The notes: generated by a model from the sequence alone, not told the origin. A stretch of DNA of 64,000 nucleotides from Phytophthora colocasiae (GCA_018806915.1 JAGKQI010000033.1:868001-932000), one strand, 5' to 3'. Positions 10,841 to 23,459 are shown, counted from the stretch's first letter. Numbers and translations are program-made.

Positions 10841-10925
10841 GGAGAATTAACGGGACTTGAACCCGCGACAACCCTGCTCCCATAATGGGCCCTCAATAAG
10901 CTCGCCGCCAACCAGGTAGGCGGCT
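10841..10925 (-). repeat. tRNA-like relic with Pol III B box (possible SINE head)
   Basis: Read on the minus strand, the segment contains GCGGGTTCAAGTCCCGT, a complete T-arm. This includes the Pol III B-box GGTTCAAGTCC, followed by TAATTCT where the acceptor 3' strand should be. Upstream there is GGGCCCATTATGGG, similar to a Met-type anticodon region, and a GCCGCC/GGCGGC hairpin. No matching 5' acceptor strand or proper D-arm can be folded, so this is not a functional tRNA gene as it stands. A tRNA-derived SINE or pseudogene is the best reading. Confidence 0.35.
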
Positions 10926-11141
10926 GATCTGTCATCGCCTGGAGCCATGACACCTCGCGCCAAATTTACAAATTTAATTTTTGAAGGTATTCGTATTTAG
11001 TGTGTTTTAGCCAATAAAGTACTTGCTCTGTGAAAAACTTCACGTGATTGGCAGTTAAAATACGGCCCTAAATTGGTTGATGGCCCTAAATTGATGATTT
11101 ACCTTACAATAATTGTGGACGGTAGAGCTTACTATTATAAC

Positions 11142-11177
11142 TTGGTTCCGTTCCTTTTGCAAAAGGAACGGAACCAA
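11142..11177. repeat. Perfect 36-bp palindrome
   Basis: TTGGTTCCGTTCCTTTTG is followed directly by its exact reverse complement, giving 18-bp arms with no spacer. It lies in AT-rich intergenic DNA about 530 bp upstream of HAT1. It could be a cruciform, the fused ends of a lost transposon, or a hairpin transcript source. Confidence 0.9.
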
Positions 11178-11711
11178 ATCTAGTACAAATTGCAACCAAC
11201 ACTAACTGATAGCATACTACATACTACAGTAGTAGTATTACGCTTTTGGAAGCAACACAAAAAGACGTTGATATCGTTGCCAGAGCAGTTCTTTACAGCA
11301 TATTTGCTCTTGGACGTCACTAACAATGCATTGATGGGGATGTAGCGTTGAGACAGGTCAAGACGCGGGCATTAGACAGCCCACGCTTGGTTTAAAGTCG
11401 CCATGATCGTGTCATTCACTATTTCGTCGTACGACTTCTGCTTGCCCAAGGCTAAGTTGGCGAGCATACTTTAATCCGACGAATATACATGCAGTTCCAG
11501 GAAAACATGTAAAGAGGCTAAGTAGCTCTGAAAACAACGTGTTCCTCTGATCTTGTTCTACGGTCTTGTTCACTGCAAATTCAGTTGTGACGCACATTGA
11601 TGCTTCTCGCATAGCCACCAATATAAAAATATGCTAAGTTACAGTATTTACCAAAACAAATATGCTTTGCAACAGTTCCACTTTTTACGAGTTTGTGTGT
11701 CGGTACCAAAA

Positions 11712-13310
11712 ATGGCGCCAACCGAAGCCGTAGGAACCAAGAGGCCAGCGGAGGAAGGCCATTTGCCCGTCATTAAACGCGTTCGATTCGCTCACTCTGT
11801 GTCTTCTAATAAGGCTACGTCGCTAGCAATTGGTATTCTATTGCATTGGCTGCATTCGTTGTACAATTTTTAACGGCTTTTGTAGCAACCGACGCCACCC
11901 ATGTTGAAGCGCAGGCGCTCGAGTGCTTCGCCCCTAAATTCACGTACCACGCGTTTGGTACAGACGAAATTATCGATGGTTACGAAGGCCTTAAGATATC
12001 AGTGACTTTCAATGGTTTTGACTTCAAAGCGTTGCTGGATGTTGAGTTCAAGGAGAAGGACGACACGTGAGTGTCTTCTGATGTATTAATTCGTCGGGAT
12101 GTATCTGCTGATTGTGTACCATTTGTAATGACGTAGGGCTGGAGATATTATCACAAAGTTGACACCATCGCTACCACAAGATTTTGTTCAAGACAAAGGT
12201 GAATTTGTTGCTGCACTACGCGAATCTGCAACGAACTTTGACGGTCCTCCTGGGAAGCGCATCGAGTCGTACAGTTTAAAGGTACCAGTGAAAGAAGAAG
12301 GGCAATCGGCAGCAGAACGACACTTTGAAATTTACGAATGTAAGCTGGAAGACAACGAGCCTGCGCAGAAGCTCCTTGCCAACTTGCAGACACTGTCGCT
12401 TTGGTTCATTGAAGGTGCGTTGACTTGCCACCAGAGAATGGATAGTGTTAACTGACGTTAATTTTGTGGAAGTATAGGAGCTGACTCTGTTGACGTCACT
12501 GATCCGCGATGGATTGTGTATTTAATCTATGAGCGGTCAGATGCTGGAAGTGGAGCTTTCCAGCCGGTGGGGTTTATCACCGTGTTCAAGTTCTTCAATC
12601 CGCTTGGACGGAAGGCTGCATACTGCAAACCGGAGCAGAACGAGACGCATCGTATTTGCCAGGCTCTCATCTTCCCTACGTACCAGCGACAAGGTGGGTT
12701 TTCGTCACCTTTTGTTACGCTTAATGAGAAGTTTCTCACCACGATACATTCACGTAGGACATGCCGAGCGTCTGGTGCATTGTATTCACGCACAAGCTGT
12801 AGCCAACGAGCACGTTTACGAAGTCACGGTAGAAGATCCAGTGCCAGCATTCTCTCGTGTACGTAACCTCTGTATCGCCTCGTATTGTATTGATGTTTAC
12901 CCGATCTTGTGTTTTAGCTACGCGACCTGGTAGACTTGAAGAACTGCATCAAGCATGGATTCTTCTCATTATCCCCAGAGGAGAGTGATGGAACTGGTGG
13001 TACCGGGCGCGGCACAGCAGCGCTAACAACTGCCGATATCCACGCAGTGCAGGAGAAACTCAAAGTGACTCAGAAACAGGTACAAACGTGCTACGAGGCA
13101 TGCAAATTCACGTTCGTAGACCCGAACAACGAAGCTCAACGCAAGAAATTTCGGCTTGAAGTGAAGAAGCGGCTATTTCGCTTACACACTGAGGAACTGG
13201 ACGGCATGGGCAGTGCTGACCGTCGCAAAGCCTTCCTCGAAGCCGAGTACCAGCGTCTGGAAGAGCAATACCAGCAGATGGCTACAAAAATTGTCAATAA
13301 AAGCGATTAG
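11712..13310 (+). CDS. HAT1: Histone acetyltransferase type B catalytic subunit HAT1
   Basis: Six exons: 11712-11832, 11886-12066, 12137-12414, 12478-12693, 12758-12858 and 12918-13310. They are separated by 53-70 bp introns and give 429 residues. HAT1 landmarks appear in order: the N-terminal FAPKFTYHAFGTDEIIDGYEGL, the LSLWFIEGADSVDVTDPRW segment, the GFITVFKFFNPLG strand, and the acetyl-CoA-binding LIFPTYQRQGHAERLV split by intron 4. The basic N-terminus (GTKRPAEEG, IKRVRF) could be a nuclear signal. HAT1 acetylates newly made histone H4 before nuclear import. The gene is tandem with the kinase, whose ATG is only 62 bp after this stop. Confidence 0.95.
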
Positions 13311-13357
13311 CCAATAGAAAGTCGACAATTAATTTCGGTGAAAGGGGGGAGGCACTA

Positions 13358-13365
13358 TCATTTTC
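13358..13365 (+). promoter_or_regulatory. Initiator-like TCATTTTC just upstream of the kinase ATG
   Basis: TCATTTTC followed by GG lies 8 bp before the kinase ATG, in the 62-bp gap after HAT1. It resembles the oomycete initiator consensus (YCAYTYY). The very short intergenic gap means the kinase promoter must overlap here or within the HAT1 3' end. This is a match by eye only. Confidence 0.3.
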
Positions 13366-13372
13366 GGCACGG

Positions 13373-15121
13373 ATGAGCGGGAGTCTAGACCCGACGGTGC
13401 AGTACGAGCTGTTGGAGCGCATTGGGGGCGGAGCGTTCGGGGAGGTCTACAAGGGACTGGACATTCAGACGGACGAGGTTGTCGCCATTAAGATCATTGA
13501 CCTCGAGTCTGCAGCTGATGAGATCGAGGATGTGCAGCAGGTGCGAGAGTTTTTTCTTGTGAGGGAGTTCTAAAGCGTTGGGCTAATAATTTTGATACAG
13601 GAGATCCATGTTCTGTCGCAATGTTCATGTGACCAGCTAACAACGTACTCGGGCTCGTTTATCGCGGGGACGAAGCTATGGTATTTGAATTATTGTCTTG
13701 TTAATTGTGGGATTTATGGAGCTAATAAAGGTTCGACTTGTAGGATTATTATGGAGTTTCTGTCAGGCGGTTCAGTGCTGGACGTCATGCGCAATGGTCC
13801 GTTGGATGAAGCCTTCATTGCCATTATTTTACGTGAACTGCTGAAGGGACTGGAGTACTTGCACTCGGAGAAAAAAATCCATCGCGACATTAAGGCTGCC
13901 AATGTACTGCTCAGCGGAGACGGTCATGTGAAGCTTGCAGACTTTGGTGTCACGGGACAGATCACAGAGACGATGACGAAGCGCAACACAGCGGTTGGAA
14001 CACCGTTTTGGATGGCTCCTGAGGTCATTCAAGAGTCCGAGTACGACTTTAAGGCAGACATTTGGTCGTTGGGTATCACTGGTATCGAGATGGCCAAGGG
14101 CTCACCACCACTAGCAGAGTACGTGTCACTTGTTGTCGGGGAAAATCTTCTCACGTGTAATTGACGTGTTTTCGACGTCGTCTTTGTATTAAACCACAGT
14201 ATTCATCCGATGAAAGTGCTTTTCATGATTCCGACGATGGATCCGCCCGTATTAGATGGAAGCTTTTCTCCCCGATTCGTCGACTTTGTATCGTGCTGCT
14301 TGCAGAAGGCCCCACATGATCGACCGACAGCATCCGAGTTGCTGCAGCATCCGTTTATCCGGTCAGCCAAGCATATATCTCATCTCACGGAGCTTTTGGA
14401 CCGAAACCAGTTAGAGGACCAGCAACAAGATCGTCTTGCAACTGGAGATGCGCATAGCAAAGCAAGCAGCTTTAACAACGGTCATATCGAGAATGGTTTT
14501 GGCCACTTGGACGATACTCTTCGTCCACCTTTAAGTGGCGGTCGAGATGACACTTTGCCATCATACGGTCAAAGGGATAGCAGCAAGACCCATGCTCGAG
14601 ATGCATCAGTGGGTAGCGGGTGGGATTTTAACACCATTCGTTTGTCGTCGACCAGTCTTCAGCAAGAGTTAAAGGCTCAAGCAGAAGCTGAAGCGGCGGC
14701 TATGACGCATGCTAGCCAAAGCAGCCAAGTAATGTCTGGGGAAAGTAAACAGTCTATCGCAACTGCATCTACAATCGAAGCTGCACCGGCGGCTGCAGTA
14801 GCGACGTCAAATTTGACGACCCCACTCGATGAAATTGAGGACGAGGATGAAGGTGTGGAAGAAGATGAGGCATTTACCAGCATTGTGAAGCCAGCTATCA
14901 GTGACGTGCTGGAGCGTGTTCTTAACCCGCCTAACGTCGGGTTCATGTCCCCTACACATCGTGATGCCGCAGAGGCAGCTACTGAGGTTCAAGAAGATCT
15001 TCTCTTCGAGCTGCTGCATGTGTTTGATAACGTTAGTCAACATAAAGGCCTGCTCCGGCAAGTGCTGCGGAGCTTGGCGGACTACACAAATGCAGCGGCT
15101 GACTCAGATGTGGCTTCCTAG
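13373..15121 (+). CDS. STE20/GCK-III-like serine/threonine kinase (MST3/SPS1 type)
   Basis: Four exons: 13373-13540, 13601-13680, 13744-14118 and 14200-15121, giving 514 residues. The kinase domain is N-terminal: glycine loop [32 protein letters not shown] (a typical GCK-III sequence), [13 protein letters not shown], catalytic [14 protein letters not shown], and activation-segment [11 protein letters not shown]. It continues through [15 protein letters not shown] to [13 protein letters not shown]. The roughly 240-residue tail is Ser/Ala/Glu-rich and includes an acidic stretch ([15 protein letters not shown]). The C-terminal region ([19 protein letters not shown]) may be a small helical interaction module. 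By family it would act in Hippo-like or polarity signalling. Confidence 0.93.
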
Positions 15122-15246
15122 TTGAAGTCCCTGAATAAAGGAACACGTCATTTTCACCGATTTGGACTTCTTTACTCACTGGATCCATGATCTACGACGA
15201 TGATCTACGATCGATCATCATGCCTTGCCTTCTACGACTTCCCCAC

Positions 15247-18200
15247 TTACTTCCAGACACCTGCCTTGGATTTGCTTGCTGCCCGCGCTGATCTTGTCGA
15301 GCCCAACGAACTTGCGCGTTTGGTACCTAGTGGGCTTTGATCCGTAGTGGTTCCAGGAGAGCTGGTTGGCTGCAATCGCGACCCAGCGGATCTTCGGGCA
15401 ACTGTGCGAGTTTTCGTAACCCGACTAGCACCTGCGCTCGACACTTCTGTTGCATCGCCGTCTTGCTGGTTGTTGCCATGTGAACTTCCTGGCTGAGTAC
15501 TCTTCGACTTCTTCATCGGCGGCGACGTTAATGGTAAACGTGGAATTAGCGAGGAAGTACTTCGTCGTCTGGCTTCAGTCAGTTGCTGTCGTAGTTTCTT
15601 GATCTCTTCTTCCCGCTCGTGGAGCAGCTTTTGCTGTGCCTCTTGCTGAGACGAAGACACACGAGTTTTCGCGCTCTGTTGACGCAGCAAACGTTGAGCG
15701 GCTTCGCGTTGTTCCGCCTCCTTTAGCTTGGTCTCTCGTTCAGCCTTCAGTTGGTTGCTTAGATCATCTACTAGTTTCTTCAGGGAATCATTTTGAGTCT
15801 TCAAACTCTCGTTCTGCGTCTCCCACGCCCTAAGCCGGTTCTGCAGGGTTGCCGATTGTTTTTCTGACTGGTTCTTCTGGTCTCGTTTCTGAAGAGGAGG
15901 CATCGGAGTGACGTGAGAACACATGCCTCCTCGAATATAAAGCAGACCGACAGCGACTTACCAAAGCGACCACAGATTGTTGTGATTGCATGTACTTCCT
16001 CTTGGAGATTTGCATCTGTTGCTTTAAAGACTGGAGTTCAGCGAACGCCTTCTTCGCGGAGAGTATATCCTTCTTGTTCTTCACAATTTGGTTCCTGCCC
16101 ACCACAATATTTCGCACACGCTCTGCCAGCTGAAGCGACCGGAAAGTCTCGCTCGCGTTCTCGATCGTCGGGCCAACATTCACAATCATAACTGTCTTGC
16201 ACGACGAGTTTAGTACATCCTGTAGCAAATACGTGAGTTTGGAGTTACGGTACGGAACGTGGGCCATCTTTTTGTCCAGGGCCTCCATTACATCAGCCAA
16301 GGCCGAAAGAGACTTGTTAATGTGAGCAGCTTCCTTGAGCATGTCTCCGCTCACATTACTCTTCTTGACCCTCTCCGAACCAGCCAAGTCCACAAGATAC
16401 AGCTTGCCACATCCCTCTTCATCTGCTTCGAACTCAGCTGGGTCCTTGTCAGCATCATCACTTTCTGACCGACGCTTAGAGATCTGCACAATGACAATAC
16501 TGTGCGATCGACTACTGTGCATGTTTGAATTCGTTTTGCCAGTCACACGGTTTGTTTGAGCATTGCGAAGAGCGTCAATCGTCTGCTGAGGAGACGACAC
16601 TGTAGCCATAGTCAGATCAGGGACACAAATATCTCCACTCGCGGAGTCGTGACGAATTTCGAGAGTCTTCGAGTTGTTGGTGTTGATCAAGTCACGCAGG
16701 GAATCATTATAAATTTCCAAAACGCCCACTTGAACATGGTACAGGGAAGAATCGGTAGCGCCATGCAGACCGTTCATCTCATCGTCCTGATCCTCCTTCG
16801 TTTCAGGCTCAGGCGTGTAGATAGCTCCACGCAGCTGAACTGACTGGAAGAGGTGATTGATAATTTTGTAGTTGAGGCCAGGATCGCTGGGAGTACCCTC
16901 CATGGTGTACGTTTTACCTGAGCCAGTTTGGCCATAGGCGAAAATACACGCCTTGAACCCATCAACAACAGACTGTGCGATCGGCTCCACTTCTCGGAAA
17001 ACATCGTTCTGAGTCTCATCGGGTCCCAAGATTCGATCAAACGTGAATACTTTCCAGGAGCTATTATTCGCCAATGCCTCCATATTCCCATTACCGACGA
17101 GTTTGCCGTCAGATTCACTCGAAAACGAACGATCCGGTCGGATATCCATTGCCGCCAGATCAGCTTGGTTTACCACGTTCACCGCTAACTTCGAACCCCA
17201 CGCCTTCTCCAACTCTTCGTTAATGATTGGTCGTACACGACAGAACACTTGGATGTTACCGCACACAGTCTGCAGGCGCGAAAGTAACGATGCGTTGCGC
17301 GTACGTTCAGCTAGATACTTGCGCGCAAGCTGCTCAGGTGTGAAGTTCACCTGCAGCACATCAGCTGACACCCGTTTCGCAGGAACAACACTTGACGACA
17401 TGCCCTCTTGGTTTCTCAATCGTGTGTTCTCCGCCGACAGGGAGTTCAAAGATGCCCGCATACTCTGAATTTCCATTGTGAGGCGTTTAGACTCAGCAAT
17501 CTCCTTATCAGAGACAGACGACACAGTGGAAGCAGTCGACAACGCTGAAGCACGTTCAAGCTCCGAATTTCTCTTCGTGGCTTCTTCTAGTTGCTTTTGA
17601 AGATCCGAATTCAAGCTGCTGAGCTCTTCCACTTCCTTACGGTTTTGTGACATTTCACCCTTGTCAAACTGCATCCTCTTTTCCAGCTCGCTGCGCTCCT
17701 GTTTGCTTTCCTCCAAGTTTCTCGTCAAGGTCTCGATTTGCTCCTTCAACTCGTCCACCTCTTCATTGGCGTGTTCAAAGCTGGCCTTGAGTTGGCGTTC
17801 ATTCTCAGCCAGATCATCGTACTGCGATTTGAGGATGTCCAGTTCTTCCTTGATAGTGGAGATTTCACTGTCTTTCTCTTCGAGTTGACTCTGCATAGTC
17901 TCTCTTTCGTTTGCAAACTCGATCCCTCCGTCATTAGCAGTTGCCATCTCGGATTGCAGTTTCAGCAGAGTTTCCTGCAATTCCTCAACCTGTTCATCCC
18001 GGGTACGGATTTCTTGCGATTTAGCAATCAACTCATCGGTCATTTCCGTCATCTCAGCCTCCATAGCCTCCATGTGAGCAAGGCTGTCGCGAAGCTGCTG
18101 CATCTCCGCTTCAGCTGAGGCTCGAGCTTCCGTTTCGTCGTGCAAGTTCGACGAAAGGGCCTCAATCTCTTCTCGCAATGATTCAATCAGCACTTCACGG

Positions 18201-18869
18201 CTGATCTCATCCCTCTCGTGCACCGTTGAGTGACGTAGTGCGTTCTCGTTGTAACTCGAGTCGTATCCATCTTCATCATCCTCTGACTGACTGCGTGTCG
18301 TAGCCATACTGTCGTTGTTAGAGAAAGTTTCCGACACCGCCGTGGCGTCCTCGTACTTCTGCTGCAGCGCATACAGCTCCGACTTGAGATCCATAATCTC
18401 GGTGCGGAAGCGTTCTGTAGCTAACTCATGTTCCCGTTGCAGCTCCTCCTGGTCACTGAGCAGGAAGACCTTCTCCTCCATCTCCCGCTCCATTTTGTGC
18501 CTCAGGTCGGACTCGGTGGCTTGCAGCACGCGAACCTGCGTCTCCAGTTCATCCTGTTGCTGCTCCAGTTTACGACACGCCTGTACAGACGTGTTCAGCT
18601 CAGTACGCGTGGCTTGTAGCTCGTCCTCGAACTGGCGTGTCTGAACCAGCGCCTCTTCGAGCTTGCTACGTGCGAGCTGCAGGTCGCGATCAAAGTACTG
18701 ATTCTTGTTAAGCAGGTGTGCATTACGCTTCTCGACACGAGAAAGCTCCTGCTCCAGCTCCTGCTCCAGCTCGTGGCTGGATTGCGTGTACTCATCGAAC
18801 TCGTCCTGCATCAGCTTGAGCTCCTGCGTCTTCTTACGCAGCTCTTCGCGCAGGAACACGACGTTGTCT
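15247..18869 (-). pseudogene. Kinesin-14-like motor gene, main part, 5' end cut off by a Copia insertion
   Basis: Two exons remain here: 18869-15962 and 15888-15247, with a 73-bp intron. About 520 residues of coiled coil precede a kinesin motor. The motor shows GNIQVFCRVRPI, AYGQTGSGKTYTMEG, SSRSH, LVDLAGSERV and HVPYRNSKLTYLLQDVL. A further coiled coil and a basic Ser/Thr-rich tail follow. The neck wording just before the motor is of the kinesin-14 type, so a central-motor kinesin-14 is likely. The open frame upstream of 18859 runs into a TAA formed at the LTR boundary (18870). The missing start lies at 23589-23616, beyond the Copia element. Counting the target duplication once, both parts join in frame into 1191 codons. 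The allele is therefore insertionally broken, not decayed. Confidence 0.88.
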
Positions 18870-18998
18870 TATTGAATGTGTACGCTTTAGAAGGGAAAAG
18901 GAAAAGTGATTTACTATCAGTGCCGTACAGTCTCGCTGCGCAGAATTAACCCACGCGAGGTACCTTATCCACTACCGCTTACGACGTAACTTCCAACA
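18870..18998 (-). repeat. Copia 3' LTR
   Basis: 129 bp, identical to the copy at 23460-23588. On the element strand it starts TGTTGGAAG and ends CATTCAATA, that is TG...TA, not TG...CA. The end is fixed by the flanking duplication. The start is the same as the well-known copia LTR start (TGTTGGAA). Confidence 0.93.
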
Positions 18999-19024
18999 CT
19001 CCTTCCCTGCGCAGTGAGGCTCTA

Positions 19025-22000
19025 TCACTCACCAGTTAACCCGATCTTCTCTCGTAGTTGAAGTACTCGTTCTCCTGGAAGAGCCTTCGTCAGCAAGTCC
19101 GCTAACATATCGGCGGTTCCGACGTACGTGGGCAGAACGACACCTCGCTCAGCGTAATCTCGCAAGAATTTGACCTTGATATCCACGTGCTTGGCCCTCC
19201 CCGAGCTTGCCTCGTTGGTGATCTGTTTCAGCGCTGCCTGGTTATCCATCATCATCTCGATTGGCAGCTTTACCTTTAAGCCAATCTCTCCGAACAGCTC
19301 GCGTAAACCCAACACATTTTGGCCGCCAACAGATGCTGCGACAAACTCCGCTTCTGCAGTTGACAGCACGACAGCGGTTTGCTTCCTGCACTCCCAATCT
19401 ATCGTCATTCCATTTACTTGACTATGACGCCGCTGACAGATTTGCGATCTTGCACGTCTCCAGCAAAGTCTGCATCAGACCAGCAACACAAACGGACAAT
19501 TTCTTTCGCGCCATATCATCCGTCAGGCGCAACTTCAAACCACGCGTTCCACTCAAATACGAAGTGCGATTCGCTTCGCTAGCTTCCAGTCTTGAGCAGT
19601 GGGAGCGTGAGTCTTTCGACTCGCGCGGTGAACAGCAAACGAAATGTCAGGTCTTGTGCCACGTGCGATCCACAGGAGACTCCCAACCAAGGCCTGAAAG
19701 TCCTTCACCGTCGGTTCTTTGCCATCGGGAGCCGACTTAATAGGCAGTAACTTCCCATCGTCGTCAAAGGGTGGATCGCCCGCTGCGATAGGCAGTCGAA
19801 CGCGGTTGGCATTTTCTAAGCCATGCGCGATCAGCGTTTCCGTGATGGCATGCTCTTGGTCAATCGTATATCCACGCTCATCGTCGTAGCTGATCCTCAT
19901 CCCGAGGAACATCGATGCTGATCCCAAGTCCTTGAGTTCCAGGATTGCCATATCAGCAAAATGAGCCGACGCGCGGCGCCGAAGTAGCGGTGACCAGCAA
20001 ATCGTCAACGTATGTCCCCACAACAGTTATCTCCACCAACGTCAGTCTTCACCTAGACGCACGAATCGGACAAACATTGCCTGAATCCGACCTGAACAAG
20101 CGTTTTGTGCAGTAACTTACGCCACAGCCTTCCAGCTTGCTTAAGCCCATAAAGGCTTCTTCCGAGCAACAAGCCGAGTTCACTAACGTCTTTGACACCC
20201 AAAGCTGCTAGCTCAGCTGCCGTAAACTCCATTCCGCCGGGAATGTACAGGCAGATTTCTAAGCCTTCTTCCGTCGATGCCTTCACGAACGCATTCGGCA
20301 CATCACCGTGCCTCGCTGGCACGCGCCAGATTCTTGCAAGTGCAAGCACAGCTTTTCCACTTGGCAGTTCCATCACCGCAGCAAATGTGAACAAGTAGTC
20401 AATACCGAACACTTGCTCATTTCCGCATAGCGCTGGATTTTGCCATTGCCATCCCGTTTCTTCTTATATACCCATTTCGAGTGTAGTCGAGCGGTACCCG
20501 GAGACACCTTCACAACTTTCCAAGTGTCGTTCGCTTCCAGAGAAGCAATTTTCGCCCGCGGCCCGCCATTTCTCACTTTCCGCGCAACGTCTGGCAGCAG
20601 CAGAATTTGCTGGCTCTTATCATCCGCATGAGTATCTTCCACATGTACAGCACTTGAGACCAGTGCTCCTTCCGACCCTCCGTCGTCATCTCCATCAGCT
20701 TCACGGCGTCGAACAGATTTCTTCCTCACGCGCTGTGACCGACGTGGCTTGGTCTCTCCTTTAGAATTTCCAGTTTCAGGCGCATTCTTCTCCACGTCTT
20801 CCGTGACATTGCTCGCGCCAGGACTCGTTCTACCGTTGGCCATTTCTGCAAGTTCTTCAAGAATTGCTGTGAAATGCGGTCGCTGTCAGCCTGTTTCAAC
20901 GTCTCGATGTCCTTTACATGGCGGGTCACCACAACCTTGTTGCTCTCCGGTAAGTATACTCGATACCCCTTTGTTTCGTCGCTTTTTCCGATCACAACTC
21001 CACGCTGAGAACGCTTTTGCAGATTCTTCTTGCTAGTGTCAACGAATACAGCGCAAGCAGATCCAAAACCACAATGTCTTGCAAACTTGGCGCACGTCCC
21101 GAGAGCACCTCCAGCGGCGACATTCGGTCATCGTTTGCACGGGTGGGACTGCGGTTCAATACATAGACCGCATATTCTGCCGCATCTCCCCAAAATGTCA
21201 GTGGCAACTCGGAAGCAAACAGCATGCAGCGCACGATGTTCATCACCGTTCGGTGCATCCTCTCTGCTTTACCGTTGGCAGCTTGGTTCCTTGCCTCGCT
21301 CTTCTGACGGGCCACTCCTGATTGCTTGCAAAACTCGTCCACGTTGTTGTATTCTGCACCTCCGTCAGTACGTAGGACACGAACCTTGCACCCAAATTGC
21401 TTCTCGAACCAGGTCAGAAATTGTTCGAAGTATTTGGCGGCCTGATCCTTCGTCTTCGCCAAGAACACGCGGCAGTAATTGGACTTATGGTCCACGAAGT
21501 TCACCAAGTATCGATTTCCACGTCGGTCTCGGGGCGTAACAGGGCCTTTCAAGTCACTGCAAATCACCGCCCCCACACGATCAACTGGAGCATGCTCCCC
21601 AGTGTCTTTCGTCGGCTGTTGGGCACGCGTCTGCTTGCCTTCAGCACATACACGACAGTTGACCCGCTTGTGGCTAGTAATCTCAATCCCAGAGGCTGGG
21701 TCTTTCGCGATCCGCCTGATTGTATCAAATGCAAGATGTCCAAACCTCTCGTGAAAGCCGACCAAAGTATCCTTCTGAACAATTCGAGAGGTGAGATGGC
21801 GGTCTTCCTCCACCACCGCGCTCATCACAACTTCTTTCATCTGTTGCACAGAGCGCTGTCGACCACATTGCACTCTTGCTACCAGTACGTTGCTCTTGAT
21901 ATCCGCGTAGAACACCACTCGTGTAGGGTTGCCCTTCCAGCCAGATCAGCCACCTTGCAGCCCATTTTCAGCAACAAGCAGTACGACATCAGGTTCCTGG

Positions 22001-22247
22001 CTAGCTTAGGTGCATAGTAGACGTTCCTCAGTGTGATCTCGGCCTGGACGCCGTCCACCATCGCTTTAAGCACAGCTGTTCCCTTCAGCGTCACCTCAAG
22101 CTTTGTGCCATCGGGCTGAAAACTCTCCTCCGCGTCGTGGCATTCCGTGACGTCCCTGAGCATCGTCTTGTCGTTCACCATATGACGACTTGCACCACTG
22201 TCCAATATCCAGTCGTCAGTCCCGAGGCCATGTTCCTGAACATTCAA
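19025..22247 (-). pseudogene. Copia pol remnant: protease, integrase, reverse transcriptase, RNase H
   Basis: Recognisable parts on the minus strand: protease with WILDSGASRHM (about 22200); integrase zinc finger and core with ICSDLKGP, LRTDGGAEY and GKAERMHR (21918-20992); the GKSDETKGYRVY region (about 20990-20730); RT pieces (20843-20373, 20412-20053 and 20023-19553, including LKDLGSASMFLGMRI); and RNase H with LSTAEAEFVAAS and MMDNQAALK (19408-19025). The successive blocks lie in different frames, so at least five indels separate them. The stop at 19025 lies just before the polypurine tract. Confidence 0.85.
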
Positions 22248-23455
22248 AGACCATTTGATCTTACTCTCGTCACCACCATCGTTCTTGTGCTCTTTTCAGG
22301 ACAATCGCGCCGGATGTGGCCGACATTGCCACACTTGTAGCATTTCCTGCCAGTTGTGACGGTGCTGACTGTGTCCTTCCCGATCCCTTTGAACGTCTTG
22401 TCCTCGTCCTTCAGTGCTTGAGCCCACGCCACAAGCTCACTTGCCTGTTGCATTGGGTCTGGCCTCGTAGGGTCGTACTTCGCCATCATAGCGATCTTCA
22501 AATCCGTCAGCGTACTTCACCACGTTTTCCAGCACCAAACTCGGCGACGCGTTGGTAGCCCCATTAGCGCATTCAGGTAAAGGAAGTGGTCATTCCATGT
22601 ACGCGAGCTCTCCTTCCGGGCTGAAAACATCCTCATCGCCTGCTGATTGGAGATGTTCACACGGAACGCCGCATTCATTTGTTCCATCACGAACCAAAGA
22701 TTTGGCTGGGTAGCCCACCACCGCTGCACATGTTGATGGAAGTACTTTTCAGCTTTGCCTCGCAGATGCTCTGCGAACTTATTGACCTTCGCCCGTTCCG
22801 TCCAGCGATAGCGGTAGGCGATCTCGGCCATCTCAACCTGCTCAATGAACAGTAATGCCCACTGTTCAAAGCCAGATCCTAGACCTTTGTAGACCTCGTT
22901 ACCGTCGAATGCGCGTAGCGCTAGCTTAGCCTCTCTCGCAGGGGGACGCGTGGTTCAGCTGCCATGACAGGCTCAGCATGTTGTTGCTGTGGCTGCTGCT
23001 GCGCGTGTGCTTGGACCGGGGCGGGCGGTACGCTTGGTACTGTGGAACCCCGCGGTCCACTTCGTGGTCAAGATAGCCAGCACGCGCCCATCCTCCAGGA
23101 GTCTGGACCCCAGGCCCACATGTCCACCTCCAAGCTCGTCAACGTGCATTTGCCGCATCCCGAGGCTCCCGCCCTCCTCAATCGCTTGACGGAAGACGCT
23201 TCGCCTCAGCGGTTGGTCAGGAGACACCGGCGCTCCCCGAGGCGTGACCGCCTTCTCCAGCATGTTCACCTTGGTGGTCAGCTGCCTCAGCAGCACCATC
23301 ATATCCTCCATTCCGGGAGCGGCTTTTCCTTCATCAGGCGAGCTACCCCTTTCGTGGGCAGCAGGATCACCGCCACCAGTACCTGGCGCAACCTCTTTCG
23401 CAGGTAGCGGAGGTGTCTGTCGTGGCGAGACTTCGCCAGCGTCCTTGGAACTCAT
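22244..23455 (-). pseudogene. Copia gag remnant
   Basis: Starts at ATG 23453-23455 (MSSKDAGEVSPRQT), immediately after the LTR. The first part is Pro/Gly-rich. A stop at 22973-22975 and frame changes break it, after which a capsid-like segment continues (ALRAFDGNEVYKGLGSG and EIAYRYRWTERAKVNKFAEH). It ends with a CCHC zinc knuckle (CYKCGNVGHIRRDC) near 22330. At least two frame changes are needed to read it through. Confidence 0.8.
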
Positions 23456-23459
23456 AACC

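Larger units (their letters stand above)
10137..11711. other. Gene-poor interval upstream of the potassium channel and HAT1
   Basis: About 1.6 kb with no credible protein gene; the open frames here are short and lack family features. It holds a tRNA-like relic at 10841-10925 and a perfect 36-bp palindrome at 11142-11177. The remainder is AT-rich, consistent with the promoters of two divergent genes plus decayed repeats. Confidence 0.6.

Noticed and set aside
10841..10925. Functional tRNA gene
   Set aside because: No acceptor 5' strand or D-arm pairs correctly.
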